DNA of 64,000 nucleotides, from NCBI RefSeq assembly GCF_900100925.1, contig NZ_FNKO01000002.1, positions 2,418,001 through 2,482,000 on the forward strand. The letters run 5' to 3'. The DNA comes from Actinopolyspora saharensis. Its GTDB lineage: Bacteria; Actinomycetota; Actinomycetes; Mycobacteriales; Pseudonocardiaceae. The translations under genes and the position numbers were made by a program. Positions 51,487-59,971 of this stretch are shown here, in pieces; the stretch's first letter is position 1; every line of letters starts with the position of its first letter. A model generated the notes under the pieces. The model was given only the letters and a program-made list of their open reading frames with translations. It was not told the origin of the DNA and ran no database searches.

Positions 51487-51840
51487 TCAGGCACCCTCGT
51501 TCAAGTCGGCCAGTTCCGTGCCCGGGGGAAACGGGGGGCTCCCCGATCCGGTGAGGCGGTACCTGTTCCACGGGTCCGGATCGGACAGGGTGGCTGCCGC
51601 CTCGCCGTGCGGCGTGCGCAGCACGACCTCCACTCTGCGGCCCCCGGTCAGCTCGTCCAGCTTCTCGTCGGGCCCGGTGCGCCCGTACCAGTGGAACCGC
51701 CCGTCGATCGGCTGGAAGTTGCCGCGCAGCACGACGTCCACGGTGACCTCCGCGTCGGCGGTGAACACCACGGCTGAGCCGAGGTAGTCGTGCTCGTCGT
51801 GCTCGTCGTGCTGCTGCTCGTGCTCGAACTGCTCCACCAC
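51487..51840 (-). CDS. DUF4873-type protein
   Basis: The 117-residue protein has the recognisable LRGNFQPIDGRFHWYGR segment and a C-terminal NRYRLTGSGSPPFP, matching the DUF4873 domain that in mycobacteria often accompanies or is fused to flavin monooxygenases. Its N-terminus is a His/Asp/Glu-rich run (EHEQQHDEHDEHD) encoded by a short CGTGCT-type DNA repeat. GTG 51840 follows GGAAGG. It sits downstream of the TetR gene of the AurF module and could belong to it. Confidence 0.75.
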   Translation of the reverse strand: MVEQFEHEQQHDEHDEHDYLGSAVVFTADAEVTVDVVLRGNFQPIDGRFHWYGRTGPDEKLDELTGGRRVEVVLRTPHGEAAATLSDPDPWNRYRLTGSGSPPFPPGTELADLNEGA

Positions 51841-51918
51841 GGTCGCGCCTTCCGTTGTTCGTCGTGCTCGCGTTCCCCGCCGGGCCGTTCGGCCCGCGTC
51901 GGCGGGTCGGAGCGGTGG

Positions 51919-52650
51919 TCAGACGTCCTCGTCCTCGACGAGTTTCAGGTCGGGGGGAAGTTCCAGCGGCTCGTCCGGGTCGATCACGATTCCGCCCGAG
52001 CGGAGGACTCCGTCGAGCGCGAACCAGATGATCTTGGTCAGGTATTCGGTGAGATCGTCCCTGCTCATGGAGTGGCGCTCCATCCACCAGTCACCGCTGG
52101 CCTGCACCATGCCCACGAGCCCGTGGCTCCAGGCCTCCACGCCGCCCGAGTCCAGTTCCAGACTGCGCAGGTACTCGCCGAGCAGTCGGGACAGCGAGTT
52201 GGCTATGATCGTCTTCTCGTTGCTGACCGGATCGGTCTGCACCGGCCGGTCGGCGAAATTGCGGCGCACCACGAAGCGGTACAGCTCCGGGTACTCCTCG
52301 ATGACCCCGAGGTAGGTGCTCACGATTCGCTCGATCCGCTCGCGGATGGTGCCGCCCTGTTCGAGGGCGGGTTTTATCCGCTCCATCAGCAGGTTGGTCC
52401 CCCACTCGCCGACGGCGAGGTAGAGATCGCTCTTGTCGCTGAAGTGCCTGTAGAGCACGGGCTTGCTCACGCCTGCCTCCGCGGCGATGTCGCCCATGCC
52501 CACTTCGGCACCGTAGTTGCCGATCGCGCGGATGGCGGCTTCGACGAACTCCGCCCGCCGTGCTCTTCGGTGTCCCTTCCAGCGTTCCCTCCGGGCGTCG
52601 CTGCGCCCCTGCGACTGCGTGACCTTGACAGGCCGCGAGATGTGGCTCAC
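51919..52650 (-). CDS. TetR-family regulator, divergent from the AurF-like gene
   Basis: The 243-residue protein has an N-terminal helix-turn-helix (MGDIAAEAGVSKPVLYRHFSDK) after a basic lead, and an all-helical ligand domain. It is divergent from the AurF-like oxygenase with a perfect 17-bp palindrome between them, so it most likely represses itself and that gene. GTG 52650 is chosen because TACCTT lies 7 nt upstream; the frame is open to 52683, but that would place the start inside the operator. The inducing ligand is unknown; fatty-acyl compounds are common for such regulators. Confidence 0.88.
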   Translation of the reverse strand: MSHISRPVKVTQSQGRSDARRERWKGHRRARRAEFVEAAIRAIGNYGAEVGMGDIAAEAGVSKPVLYRHFSDKSDLYLAVGEWGTNLLMERIKPALEQGGTIRERIERIVSTYLGVIEEYPELYRFVVRRNFADRPVQTDPVSNEKTIIANSLSRLLGEYLRSLELDSGGVEAWSHGLVGMVQASGDWWMERHSMSRDDLTEYLTKIIWFALDGVLRSGGIVIDPDEPLELPPDLKLVEDEDV

Positions 52651-52657
52651 GCTACTC

Positions 52658-52663
52658 AAGGTA
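52658..52663 (-). promoter_or_regulatory. -10 hexamer of the tetR gene
   Basis: TACCTT on the minus strand, 7 nt before the GTG; the operator palindrome begins 3 bp upstream of it and would cover the -35 region. Confidence 0.4.
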
Positions 52664-52665
52664 GC

Positions 52666-52682
52666 TGTTACTTGTAGTAACA
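52666..52682. promoter_or_regulatory. 17-bp palindromic operator of the TetR/AurF divergent pair
   Basis: TGTTACT-TGT-AGTAACA is a perfect inverted repeat located between the tetR start (52650) and the AurF-like start (52728). Its size and position are those of a TetR-family operator. Confidence 0.7.
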
Positions 52683-52727
52683 CGCAATGTTCGGCACGGG
52701 CACCCCACGGAAGGGTGATCAGCGATC

Positions 52728-53627
52728 ATGACCAACACGCTCCAGGTCAACGACCGGGAAAGAACCGCTTCGCGGCTGCTGAAGTCCTCGGCCAAGAACA
52801 GCTACGACCCCGAGGTGGACATCGACTGGGACGCCCCGCTCGCGGAGGACAAGCCCTACCTCCCGTTCCGCCGCAGCACGCTGTACGGCACCCGGTTGTG
52901 GGAAGAGCTCACCGAACAGCAGCGCATCGAGCTGACCAAGCACGAGTTCGCGAGCCTCGCCTCGAACGGCCTCTGGTTCGAGGTGCTGCTCATGCAGATC
53001 CTGCTCAAGGACTTCTACCGCCGCGATCCGCGCACCAACCACGCCCAGTACGCGCTGACCGAGATCGCCGACGAGTGCAGGCACTCCACCATGTTCGCCA
53101 AGGCCTGCGAGCGGATCGGGGCGCCCGCCTACGGGCCGTTCCGGATTCTGCACCAGGGCGGCAGGATCCTGCCCGCCGCGCTGAAGGGCCCCTCGGCGTA
53201 CGCCTCCATCCTCGTCGCCGAGGAGATCCTCGACCGGATACAGCGCGACCAGATGCACGACGAGCAGGTGCAGCCGCTGGTGCGGATGGTCAACCGCATT
53301 CACGTCATGGAGGAGGCGCGGCACGTCACCTTCGCCAGGGAGGAGGTGACCAGGGGGATGCGCGAGTGCGGTCCCGTCGAGCGCGCCCACCACCAGTTCA
53401 TGACCGCGTTGGTCGGCTTCTGCATCGTCAAGGCGCTGATCAACCCGAGGATCTACGAGGCGGTGGGGCTGCGCCCCGGTACCGCCTACCGGGTGGCCAT
53501 GGAGAATCCGCACTGGCGGGAGACCATCCGGTGGAGCGGCGAGAAGATCATGGCCTTTCTCGACGACTCGGGTCTGGTGGGCGGACCCGGAATGCCCTTG
53601 TGGCGGAAAGCGGGGTTGATCCGGTGA
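52728..53627 (+). CDS. AurF-like diiron oxygenase
   Basis: The 299-residue helical protein carries the diiron ligands of the AurF (p-aminobenzoate N-oxygenase) family: an early KHEFASLASNGLWFE glutamate, EIADECRHS (ExxH) and HVMEEARHV (a second ExxxH set). AurF itself oxidises an arylamine to a nitro compound; relatives of this type are widespread in actinobacteria with unknown substrates. GGAAGG precedes the ATG with a long spacing. Its stop overlaps the start of an alpha/beta hydrolase gene (GTGA), so the two form an operon under the divergent TetR. Confidence 0.88.
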   Translation: MTNTLQVNDRERTASRLLKSSAKNSYDPEVDIDWDAPLAEDKPYLPFRRSTLYGTRLWEELTEQQRIELTKHEFASLASNGLWFEVLLMQILLKDFYRRDPRTNHAQYALTEIADECRHSTMFAKACERIGAPAYGPFRILHQGGRILPAALKGPSAYASILVAEEILDRIQRDQMHDEQVQPLVRMVNRIHVMEEARHVTFAREEVTRGMRECGPVERAHHQFMTALVGFCIVKALINPRIYEAVGLRPGTAYRVAMENPHWRETIRWSGEKIMAFLDDSGLVGGPGMPLWRKAGLIR

Positions 53628-54535
53628 CTCTCGGGCAGCAGGAGCGCGCGGGGAGCACGCTGACCACTTCGGACGGGGTCGGGCTCGCCGTGGACGAGAG
53701 CGGTGACCCGAACGCCCCGATCACGGTGCTGCTCGTCCACGGCTGGACGTTGAGCAGGCGCACCTGGGACCGGGTGATGGCGGACCTGCCCGGTTCGGTC
53801 GGGAGCTCGGTGCGGGTGGTGCGGTTCGACCACCGGGGGCACGGTGATTCGGATCCGTCCCCGCGCGGAACGGCCGAGATCGCGCGCTGCGCGGACGACG
53901 TGGCGGAGTTGATCGCGGAGCTGATTCCCACCGGGCCCGTAGTGCTCGCCGGTCACTCGATGGGCGGAATGACGATCATGGCCCTGGCCGAGCGGCACCC
54001 CCGTCTCATGGCGGAGCGGGTTCGGGGCGTGGCCCTGATCGCCACGTCGAGCGGCGGCCTGGCCGCCCCCGACCTCGGGCTGCCGGGCCCGGTGGCGGCC
54101 GTGTTCAACGCGGCCGAGCGCAGGATCCGCTCCGCGCTGGCCCGTTCGGAGCGCTCCAGGGTCGGCGATCGCTCCGCGTGGATGCGTCCGGGGCTGCGGT
54201 GGCTGCTGTTCGGCAGCGGTGCCGCGAGCGGTGACGTGGCCAGGAGCGCCGAGTGGGTCGCCCAGTGCCACCCGGCCAGTTTCGCGGGGTTCCGCGAGTC
54301 GTTGGCCGAGCACGAGCGCGGCGACGCCCTGGACGAGTTGCCCGGGGTGCCCACCGTGGTGTTGGCCGGGCTCGCCGACCGGCTCTGCCCGCTGCCGCAC
54401 GCCAGGGTCATGTCCGAGCGACTGCCGCACGCCGGCTTCTTCGTGTACGCGGGGGCGGGCCACATGCTCCCCCTGGAGCGGGCGGAGGAGGTGACCGGCC
54501 GGATAGCCGACGTCACGCGCTCCGCGCTGGAGTGA
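53624..54535 (+). CDS. alpha/beta hydrolase (LipV-like)
   Basis: The 303-residue protein has the alpha/beta-hydrolase nucleophile elbow AGHSMGGM, the oxyanion-region VLLVHGWTLS, an acid region around LAGLADRLCPLP and the catalytic histidine in GAGHMLPLE. It is an esterase or lipase-like enzyme; the position near moeZ and adnA corresponds to mycobacterial lipV (Rv3203). The GTG overlaps the stop of the AurF-like gene, so here the hydrolase is bound into the TetR-controlled module. Confidence 0.88.
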   Translation: MTLGQQERAGSTLTTSDGVGLAVDESGDPNAPITVLLVHGWTLSRRTWDRVMADLPGSVGSSVRVVRFDHRGHGDSDPSPRGTAEIARCADDVAELIAELIPTGPVVLAGHSMGGMTIMALAERHPRLMAERVRGVALIATSSGGLAAPDLGLPGPVAAVFNAAERRIRSALARSERSRVGDRSAWMRPGLRWLLFGSGAASGDVARSAEWVAQCHPASFAGFRESLAEHERGDALDELPGVPTVVLAGLADRLCPLPHARVMSERLPHAGFFVYAGAGHMLPLERAEEVTGRIADVTRSALE

Positions 54536-54772
54536 GTCGTTCCCGCGGTCGGTCCTGCCGGGCTCACCGGACGTCGTGCTCCGGAGCGGCCCCCTCGCGG
54601 TGGGAGCCGTCAGGGCCCGGCCGGGTGACCCACGCACGCCGATCGGGGCGTTTCCCCCCGCGAGTTCGGTACTGTGACCGGAGGCGGCATATCACGGTGG
54701 GACGGTTGCGCGGTGGTGTTCGGAAACCGTGCGTCGCGCCGTGACGGGAACCATCCGGACGAAAGGACCTCC

Positions 54773-55132
54773 GTGGGACAGCACACCAACAGCATCCACC
54801 ACCACGGCTATGTCGAGGACACGCCGCTCAACCAGGCCATGCCCGCGCACGAGCGGTTGACCCGCCTCGACGCCGTCGAGATCCTGCACAGTCCCGACGA
54901 AGTGGCGCAGTGGTTGGCGAGCACGCTGCGTGCGGCGATGGGCAGGTCCGAGGACGAGGTCGCGTTCGACGACGAGTGGGACCAGTGGGTCAAGTACGCC
55001 CATTCCGGTGAGACGATCACGACCGGCCTGCTGCACGGCCCGACCATAAGCGTGGTGGCCGTCCCCGAGGCCGAGTGTCGCTGTGCCTCCACTCCGCTGG
55101 TTCCGGTCGGAGGCAAGAAGCGCAGTCGGTGA
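54773..55132 (+). CDS. hypothetical protein
   Basis: A 119-residue acidic protein starting with GTG after AAAGGA and beginning VGQHTNSIHHHGYVED. It is soluble with a helical middle (LDAVEILHSPDEVAQWLASTL) and a C-terminus containing CRCASTP. I do not recognise the family. It is convergent with the second TetR gene and 238 bp after the hydrolase. Confidence 0.65.
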   Translation: MGQHTNSIHHHGYVEDTPLNQAMPAHERLTRLDAVEILHSPDEVAQWLASTLRAAMGRSEDEVAFDDEWDQWVKYAHSGETITTGLLHGPTISVVAVPEAECRCASTPLVPVGGKKRSR

Positions 55133-55158
55133 GGCCGGGGAGCGGACGGCGGGCCGGG

Positions 55159-55794
55159 TCAGCCCTGCTGCATCGGAAAGCCCGCCAGTCCCCTCCAGGC
55201 CAGGGTGGACATGAGGTTCACGGCCTCCTCGCGGGAGATGGAGTTCTCGCTGTCCAGCCAGTCCCTGGCGGTCACCTGGCTCAGTCCGACCAGCCCCACG
55301 GCGAGCAGCCTCGCCCGTTCGTGGTCGAGACCGGCGTCAGCCGTGACGGCCTCGGCCACCGCGTCGATGCAGCCGGAGGAGGCCTGCTCGACGGCGCGTT
55401 CCACTGCGGGCTCCCCCCGGAGGTCGGACTCGAACACCAGCCGGAACGCCTGGTCCTCCCGATCGACGAACTCGTAGAGCGCTCCCACGGCGGCCCGCAC
55501 GCGCTGCTTGTTGTCGGGATTGGACTCGATGGCTTCGCGCACCCGGGCGACCAGCTCGGTTCCGTGGGTTTCCAGCAGAGCGAGGTACAGCTCGAGCTTG
55601 CCGGGGAAGTGCTGGTAGAGCACGGGTTTGCTGACCCCGGCGCGGTCGGCGATGTCGTCCATCGCCGCGGCGTGGTACCCATTGGCCACGAACACGTCCT
55701 GAGCCGCGGAGAGCAGCTGCGCCCTTCGTGCGTCGCGCGGAAGTCGAACCCCGCGATTGGGCTGGTCGGTGCTCTGCTGCGCGGTCTCGGTCAT
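55159..55794 (-). CDS. TetR-family regulator (Rv3208-like)
   Basis: The 211-residue regulator has a helix-turn-helix (MDDIADRAGVSKPVLYQHFPGK) nearly identical in pattern to the TetR 3 kb away, and a helical ligand domain with EFVDREDQAFRLVFESD. The ATG at 55794 follows GGAGG. By gene order it is the likely counterpart of mycobacterial Rv3208. An imperfect operator lies upstream (55858-55875). Target genes are unknown. Confidence 0.88.
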   Translation of the reverse strand: MTETAQQSTDQPNRGVRLPRDARRAQLLSAAQDVFVANGYHAAAMDDIADRAGVSKPVLYQHFPGKLELYLALLETHGTELVARVREAIESNPDNKQRVRAAVGALYEFVDREDQAFRLVFESDLRGEPAVERAVEQASSGCIDAVAEAVTADAGLDHERARLLAVGLVGLSQVTARDWLDSENSISREEAVNLMSTLAWRGLAGFPMQQG

Positions 55795-55857
55795 CTCTAA
55801 GCCTCCACCGAATGATGCTGGTTCCGGTCGGGTCGTCGTGCGGGACGGGATACCCAA

Positions 55858-55875
55858 CTTTACTTGTCGGTAGAG
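55858..55875. promoter_or_regulatory. operator-like inverted repeat upstream of the second tetR
   Basis: CTTTAC-TTGTCG-GTAGAG is an inverted repeat with one mismatch, 64 bp upstream of the TetR start. It shares the TTTACTTGT/GTTACTTGT half-site with the palindrome at 52666-52682, so the two regulators may recognise related DNA. Confidence 0.4.
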
Positions 55876-56091
55876 ATTTTGTGCTGCTTACCTGTTCACT
55901 CCCCGGTGGGGAATTGGAAATCTGCACCGCACGGGCTCGGTAGCCGCGCGTCGCTCTCGGCTACGGACAGTACCCGCATTCGCTGATCAAGTTGCGTACT
56001 GTGGCAATCTGGAGGACACGGAAGCGCTCGGCGCCTCGCTCGATCGAGCAGCGCGCCGAGCCGAGTTCGCTGTTCGAGTTGTCGTGGGGGC

Positions 56092-56195
56092 TGAGCGGGG
56101 CCTCCCGTCGACTCGCGCTGCGCCGAGCCCGGCATCGGGTAGCGTTCCAGGACGTCGGAGCCGTCCGCTCGAGCGCGCGACGCAGGGGAGCCCGG
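56092..56195 (+). repeat. diverged relative of the structured repeat (copy E)
   Basis: The core CCCGGCATCGGGTAGCG (56128-56144) followed by GACGTCGGAGCCGTCC (56151-56166) aligns with the centre of copies A-D. CGTCG/CGACG and CGCGC/GCGCG could still pair outside it, but the inner stem has mismatches. It lies in the gap between divergent tetR and DUF3152 genes, and unlike the other copies does not follow a sense-strand gene. The rest of this 523-bp gap has no clear gene. Confidence 0.45.
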
Positions 56196-56317
56196 GGAAG
56201 AAGCGGGCCGCGCAGCGGAGCGCCGCGGCGCTGTCGGGGACGGGAGCACCGCACCGGGCGTCGACCCGGTGGGAACAACCAGAGCATCAGTGAGTCGGCA
56301 GGAATTCGAGGAGATCA

Positions 56318-57298
56318 GTGGAATCCGGGGAAGGCGGTCGGCACCGGGGGGATCCGCTCGCGGCGTCCTGGTATCCGAGCCCCGAGCGGCATCCGGGGGG
56401 CGATGGGACCAGACGTTCCGGCAGGAGCCGTCGGAAGAGGGGGCTGCTGCGCTACGGCTGGGGCGTCTACGCGGTTCCGGTGCTGTTGGTGATCACCGTC
56501 TTCGCGGTCGCCGGGATGCCGGACCGGTCCCAGCAGGGGAGCGGTTCCTCGGAAGCGGCGGGCAGGACGACGGAGAACGACACCGCTCCCGTGGTCGCCG
56601 AAGGTGAGAAGGGCGGCGAGTACGACTCCCGGATGAAGTCCCCGGAACTGCCTCCGGGGGCGCCGATCCCGAAGTCGGGCTCGGGGACGTTCGAGGTCGT
56701 GCCGGGCAAGACCGAGCCGGTCGGCTCGGGGCAGCTCTACAAGTACACCGTCGAGATCGAGACCGGTGTCGAGCTGATCGAGGGCAACGACACCTTCGGC
56801 AGGCTCACCGAGCAGACCCTGGCGGACCCGCGCAGTTGGACCAACCCCCGCGCCGGCGGCATATCGCTGCGGCGGGTCGGTCCCGACGGTCCCCGGCCGG
56901 ACCTGCGGGTCACGCTGGTCAGCAGGGACACCGCCAGGGAGGTGTGCGGATACGGCAACGGGCTGCCCTACGACTCCTCCTGCCGGATCGGCGAACGTGT
57001 CTACATCAGCGCCGCACGCTGGGTGCGGGGTGCGGTCTCCTTCGACGGGGACATCGGAACCTACCGGCGGTATGTCGTCAATCACGAGGTCGGGCACTTC
57101 TTCGGCAACGACCACGTGGGCTGCCCGGCCCAGGGGCAGCTCGCTCCCGTGATGATGCAGCAGACCTTCAGCGTCTCGAACGACGAGCTGCACGAGCTGA
57201 ACGAACGAGTCTCCCAGGGCACGGAGATTCCGGCCAACGGTTTCGTGTGCAAGCCGAACGCGTGGCCGTTCCCGCTGGGGAACGAGGCGGGCGACTAG
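56318..57298 (+). CDS. DUF3152 secreted metzincin-like protein (Rv3207c-like)
   Basis: The 326-residue protein has a basic disordered N-terminus, one membrane helix (VYAVPVLLVITVFAVAGM) and an extracytoplasmic DUF3152 domain. This contains HEVGHFFGNDH about residue 256, the zinc-binding HExxHxxGxxH motif of metzincin proteases, and a cysteine just after it. The catalytic glutamate is present, so proteolysis at the cell surface is plausible although no activity is established for the family. GAGGAG precedes the GTG. MoeZ follows 170 bp downstream, as in mycobacteria. Confidence 0.88.
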   Translation: MESGEGGRHRGDPLAASWYPSPERHPGGDGTRRSGRSRRKRGLLRYGWGVYAVPVLLVITVFAVAGMPDRSQQGSGSSEAAGRTTENDTAPVVAEGEKGGEYDSRMKSPELPPGAPIPKSGSGTFEVVPGKTEPVGSGQLYKYTVEIETGVELIEGNDTFGRLTEQTLADPRSWTNPRAGGISLRRVGPDGPRPDLRVTLVSRDTAREVCGYGNGLPYDSSCRIGERVYISAARWVRGAVSFDGDIGTYRRYVVNHEVGHFFGNDHVGCPAQGQLAPVMMQQTFSVSNDELHELNERVSQGTEIPANGFVCKPNAWPFPLGNEAGD

Positions 57299-57468
57299 GA
57301 TCCTCGTCTCAGTTCGTGGGAGCAGCTTGGGACGTGGAAGACCATCGGCCAGGCTTGCGTTACACGATGTGGTGGCGCGCGGTAGGCGGGCTGTGCGACC
57401 GCACCGGTCGGCACGCCGTGGCCGCCGCACGTCAACGCACATCCAGGCAACGCAGGAGGAGCTGGGAG

Positions 57469-58671
57469 ATGACCGGCAACACATCCCCTCAGGGGGCGGC
57501 CGGTAGCGGGACGGCGCTCCCGCCGCTGGTGGAGCCCGCCGCGGAGCTGACCAAGGACGAGGTCGCGCGCTACAGCAGGCACCTGATCATCCCGGACGTC
57601 GGGATGGAGGGGCAGAAGCGCCTGAAGAACGCCAAGGTGCTGGTCATCGGTGCTGGCGGGCTCGGAAGCCCCGCGCTGATGTACCTGGCCGCCGCTGGTG
57701 TGGGCACCCTCGGGATCGTCGAGTTCGACGAGGTCGACGAGTCGAACCTGCACCGCCAGATCATCCACGGTCAGTCCGACCTGGGGCGCTCCAAGGCCGA
57801 GTCCGCGCGGGACTCGATCGCCGACGTCAACCCGTTCGTCCAGGTCAATCTGCACCAGACCCATCTGACCTCGGACAACGCGCTCGACATCTTCGCCGAC
57901 TACGACCTGATCCTCGACGGCACCGACAACTTCGCGACTCGCTATCTGGTCAACGACGCCGCGGTGCTGCAGGGCAAGCCCTACGTGTGGGGTTCGATCT
58001 TCCGGTTCGAGGGACAGGCGAGCGTTTTCTGGGAGACCTACGGGCCGAACTACCGCGACCTCTACCCGGAGCCCCCGCCGCCGGGAATGGTGCCCTCGTG
58101 CGCCGAGGGCGGTGTACTCGGAGTGCTGTGCGCCTCGATCGGTTCCATCATGGTCAACGAGGCGATCAAGCTCATCACCGGAATCGGTGAAACCCTGCTC
58201 GGCAGGCTGATGATCTACGATGCGCTGGAGATGAGCTACCGCACGGTTAAGATCCGCAAGGATCCGAACGCGGACAAGGTCACCGAGCTCATCGACTACG
58301 AGAGCTTCTGCGGAGTCGTCTCGGACGACGCGCAGCAGGCCGCCGCGGACAGCACCATCACCCCGCAGGAGCTCAAGGACAAGTTCGACTCGGACGAGAA
58401 GTTCGAGCTGATCGACGTCCGGGAACCGCACGAGTACGAGATCGTGCGCATCGAGGGCTCGAAGCTGGTCCCCAAGGACCGGATCATCTCCGGGGAGGCG
58501 CTGGCCGAGCTGCCGCAGGACCGGCAGCTCGTGCTGCACTGCAAGTCGGGCGCGCGCTCGGCAGAGGCGTTGTCCGCGCTGCACAAGGCGGGCTTCTCGG
58601 ATGCCGTCCACGTCGGTGGCGGTGTGCTCGGCTGGGCGAACCAGGTCGACACGGACCTGCCGACCTACTGA
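57469..58671 (+). CDS. moeZ: sulfur-carrier adenylyltransferase/sulfurtransferase MoeZ
   Basis: The 400-residue protein joins an E1-like adenylyltransferase domain (GAGGLGSP at 61-68 for ATP, DGTDNFATRYLVND) to a C-terminal rhodanese domain with the active-site Cys358 in HCKSGARSAE. It adenylates and then sulfurates the C-terminus of small sulfur carriers such as MoaD, CysO or ThiS for molybdopterin, cysteine or thiamine synthesis. GGAGGAG precedes the ATG at 57469. The usual zinc CxxC pairs of E1 enzymes are not evident, as in other actinobacterial MoeZ proteins. Confidence 0.93.
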   Translation: MTGNTSPQGAAGSGTALPPLVEPAAELTKDEVARYSRHLIIPDVGMEGQKRLKNAKVLVIGAGGLGSPALMYLAAAGVGTLGIVEFDEVDESNLHRQIIHGQSDLGRSKAESARDSIADVNPFVQVNLHQTHLTSDNALDIFADYDLILDGTDNFATRYLVNDAAVLQGKPYVWGSIFRFEGQASVFWETYGPNYRDLYPEPPPPGMVPSCAEGGVLGVLCASIGSIMVNEAIKLITGIGETLLGRLMIYDALEMSYRTVKIRKDPNADKVTELIDYESFCGVVSDDAQQAAADSTITPQELKDKFDSDEKFELIDVREPHEYEIVRIEGSKLVPKDRIISGEALAELPQDRQLVLHCKSGARSAEALSALHKAGFSDAVHVGGGVLGWANQVDTDLPTY

Positions 58672-58684
58672 TCGGGGTTCGCGG

Positions 58685-58704
58685 GAACCGGACCGTTCCG
58701 GTTC
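58685..58704 (+). terminator. hairpin after moeZ
   Basis: GAACCGGA (58685-58692) pairs with TCCGGTTC (58697-58704) around CCGT, 14 nt after the moeZ stop. Confidence 0.5.
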
Positions 58705-58738
58705 GGTCCCGGTTCCGTTCGGTCCCGGTTCGGTCCCG
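58701..58738 (+). repeat. 16-bp tandem repeat
   Basis: GTTCGGTCCCGGTTCC and GTTCGGTCCCGGTTCG are adjacent and followed by a partial third GTCCCG. Simple local duplication in intergenic DNA. Confidence 0.8.
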
Positions 58739-58883
58739 CTCCGGAACGGACCGGTCCGGGGCCGAACCCGTGATCCCGCGGGCCCGTCGGTGCGAAGTTC
58801 GGGCGGCGCCCGCGTGTCACCTTGATCGCTCCAGAACTCGCCCTCTCCCGGAGCGCCTGCGACTTGATCGACATCGTTGCGGG

Positions 58884-58889
58884 TAGCGT
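58884..58889 (+). promoter_or_regulatory. -10 hexamer of the TIGR02569-like gene
   Basis: TAGCGT, 7 nt before the GTG at 58897; no ribosome-binding site is visible. Confidence 0.45.
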
Positions 58890-58896
58890 CTGGCAC

Positions 58897-59703
58897 GTGA
58901 GTGCTACGGCCGAGCCACCCCCGACCCATGTGCGCGCCGCGTTCGGTGCTCGTGGGGAGGAGGTCGAACTGCTGGATGGCGGACTCGCCTGGCGTTGCGG
59001 CGAAGAGGACGCGGTGCTGCTCAAACTCGCGGCGAACACGGCCGAGGCCGCCTGGGTGGCGCGAGTTCTGGACACGCTGGATCCGGAGGAGACGCGTCTG
59101 GCGCGGCCACTGCGGTCCACCGACGGGAGGTGGGTGGTTTCCGGGTGGTCCGCGCGGCGCGATCTCGTCGGACGTCCCGAACCGCGACACGACGAGGTCG
59201 TCGCGATGTCGCTGCGGTTGCACGCCGCGACCAGCCGCCTGGACAAACCGCGCTTCGTGGACTCCCGCCAGGACATCTACGCGCTCGCCGACCGGATGGC
59301 CTGGGGCGAGGCGAACATGTCGCTGTCCCCGGAGAAGGGCGGGCGGCTGTTCGACGTGCTGGCCACCTCGCGCAAGCAGGTCGCGCTGCGTCCGCAGGTG
59401 GTGCACGGCGACTTGTTCGGCAACGTGCTGTTCTCCGGAAACGCCCCACCCGGCCTGATCGACTTCGTCCCGTTCTGGCGCCCCGCGGAGTGGGCAGCGG
59501 CCGTGGTGGTGATCGACGCGCTGGCCTGGGGAGGCTCCGACCCGGCGATAGTGGAGCGCTGGTCGCATCTCGCGGAGTGGCCCCAGATGCTGTTGCGGGC
59601 GCTGCTGTTCCGCCTCGCGCTGCACGCGCTGCACCCGCGGGCGGGCACTGCCTCGCTCGGGGGGCTCGAGAGTGCCTCGCAGACGGTCCTGGAAGTTTTG
59701 TGA
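58897..59703 (+). CDS. TIGR02569-type kinase-fold protein (Rv3205c-like)
   Basis: The 268-residue protein resembles aminoglycoside-phosphotransferase-like small-molecule kinases. VHGDLFGNVLF corresponds to the HGDxxxxN catalytic loop and LIDFVPFWRP to the metal-binding Asp motif. The N-terminal lobe has a lysine in EEDAVLLKLAAN, but the glycine-rich loop is weak. It belongs to the actinobacterial TIGR02569 group of unknown substrate and follows moeZ as in mycobacteria. GTG 58897 gives a sensible N-terminus and a leaderless start. Structured repeat copy D begins 35 nt after the stop. Confidence 0.82.
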   Translation: MSATAEPPPTHVRAAFGARGEEVELLDGGLAWRCGEEDAVLLKLAANTAEAAWVARVLDTLDPEETRLARPLRSTDGRWVVSGWSARRDLVGRPEPRHDEVVAMSLRLHAATSRLDKPRFVDSRQDIYALADRMAWGEANMSLSPEKGGRLFDVLATSRKQVALRPQVVHGDLFGNVLFSGNAPPGLIDFVPFWRPAEWAAAVVVIDALAWGGSDPAIVERWSHLAEWPQMLLRALLFRLALHALHPRAGTASLGGLESASQTVLEVL

Positions 59704-59738
59704 AGCTCTTGTGACGGTGCTCTGCTCGGGTGGTGCGT

Positions 59739-59843
59739 GGCGGAACCTCGGTCGGGGTCTCGCTGCTCCGATCCTCGACATCGGGTGGGCACCTGCACAA
59801 CGTCGAGGCAGTCCTCGTGAGACCCGTGACTGAGAACCCGCGG
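59739..59843 (+). repeat. structured 3'-flank repeat, copy D (105 bp)
   Basis: Begins 35 nt after the stop of the TIGR02569-like gene. Stems: CTCGGTC 59747-59753 with GACTGAG 59828-59834 (one G-U); GGGTCTCGC 59755-59763 with GTGAGACCC 59817-59825 (one G-U); CCTCGAC 59773-59779 with GTCGAGG 59802-59808. Most base differences from copies A-C in these stems are matched by changes in the partner strand. A partial satellite unit follows (59844-59900). Confidence 0.85.
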
Positions 59844-59971
59844 CGGTGCCGGTTGTTCGGGCTCGTAAGCGCTCGTGTTGGTGCGGGTGGCGGAACTGCT
59901 TCGGGGCGGACTCTCGTGAAAGCGCGCTGCGGGAGGGCACCTCTGTCGACCTTTCGTGTGAAGATGGCGGA

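Noticed and set aside
51785..51830. CGTGCT-type short repeats at the DUF4873 start, considered as a phase-variable tract.
   Set aside because: The repeat is imperfect, in-frame and encodes a His/Asp/Glu-rich stretch; length changes would not shift the frame in an on/off manner.
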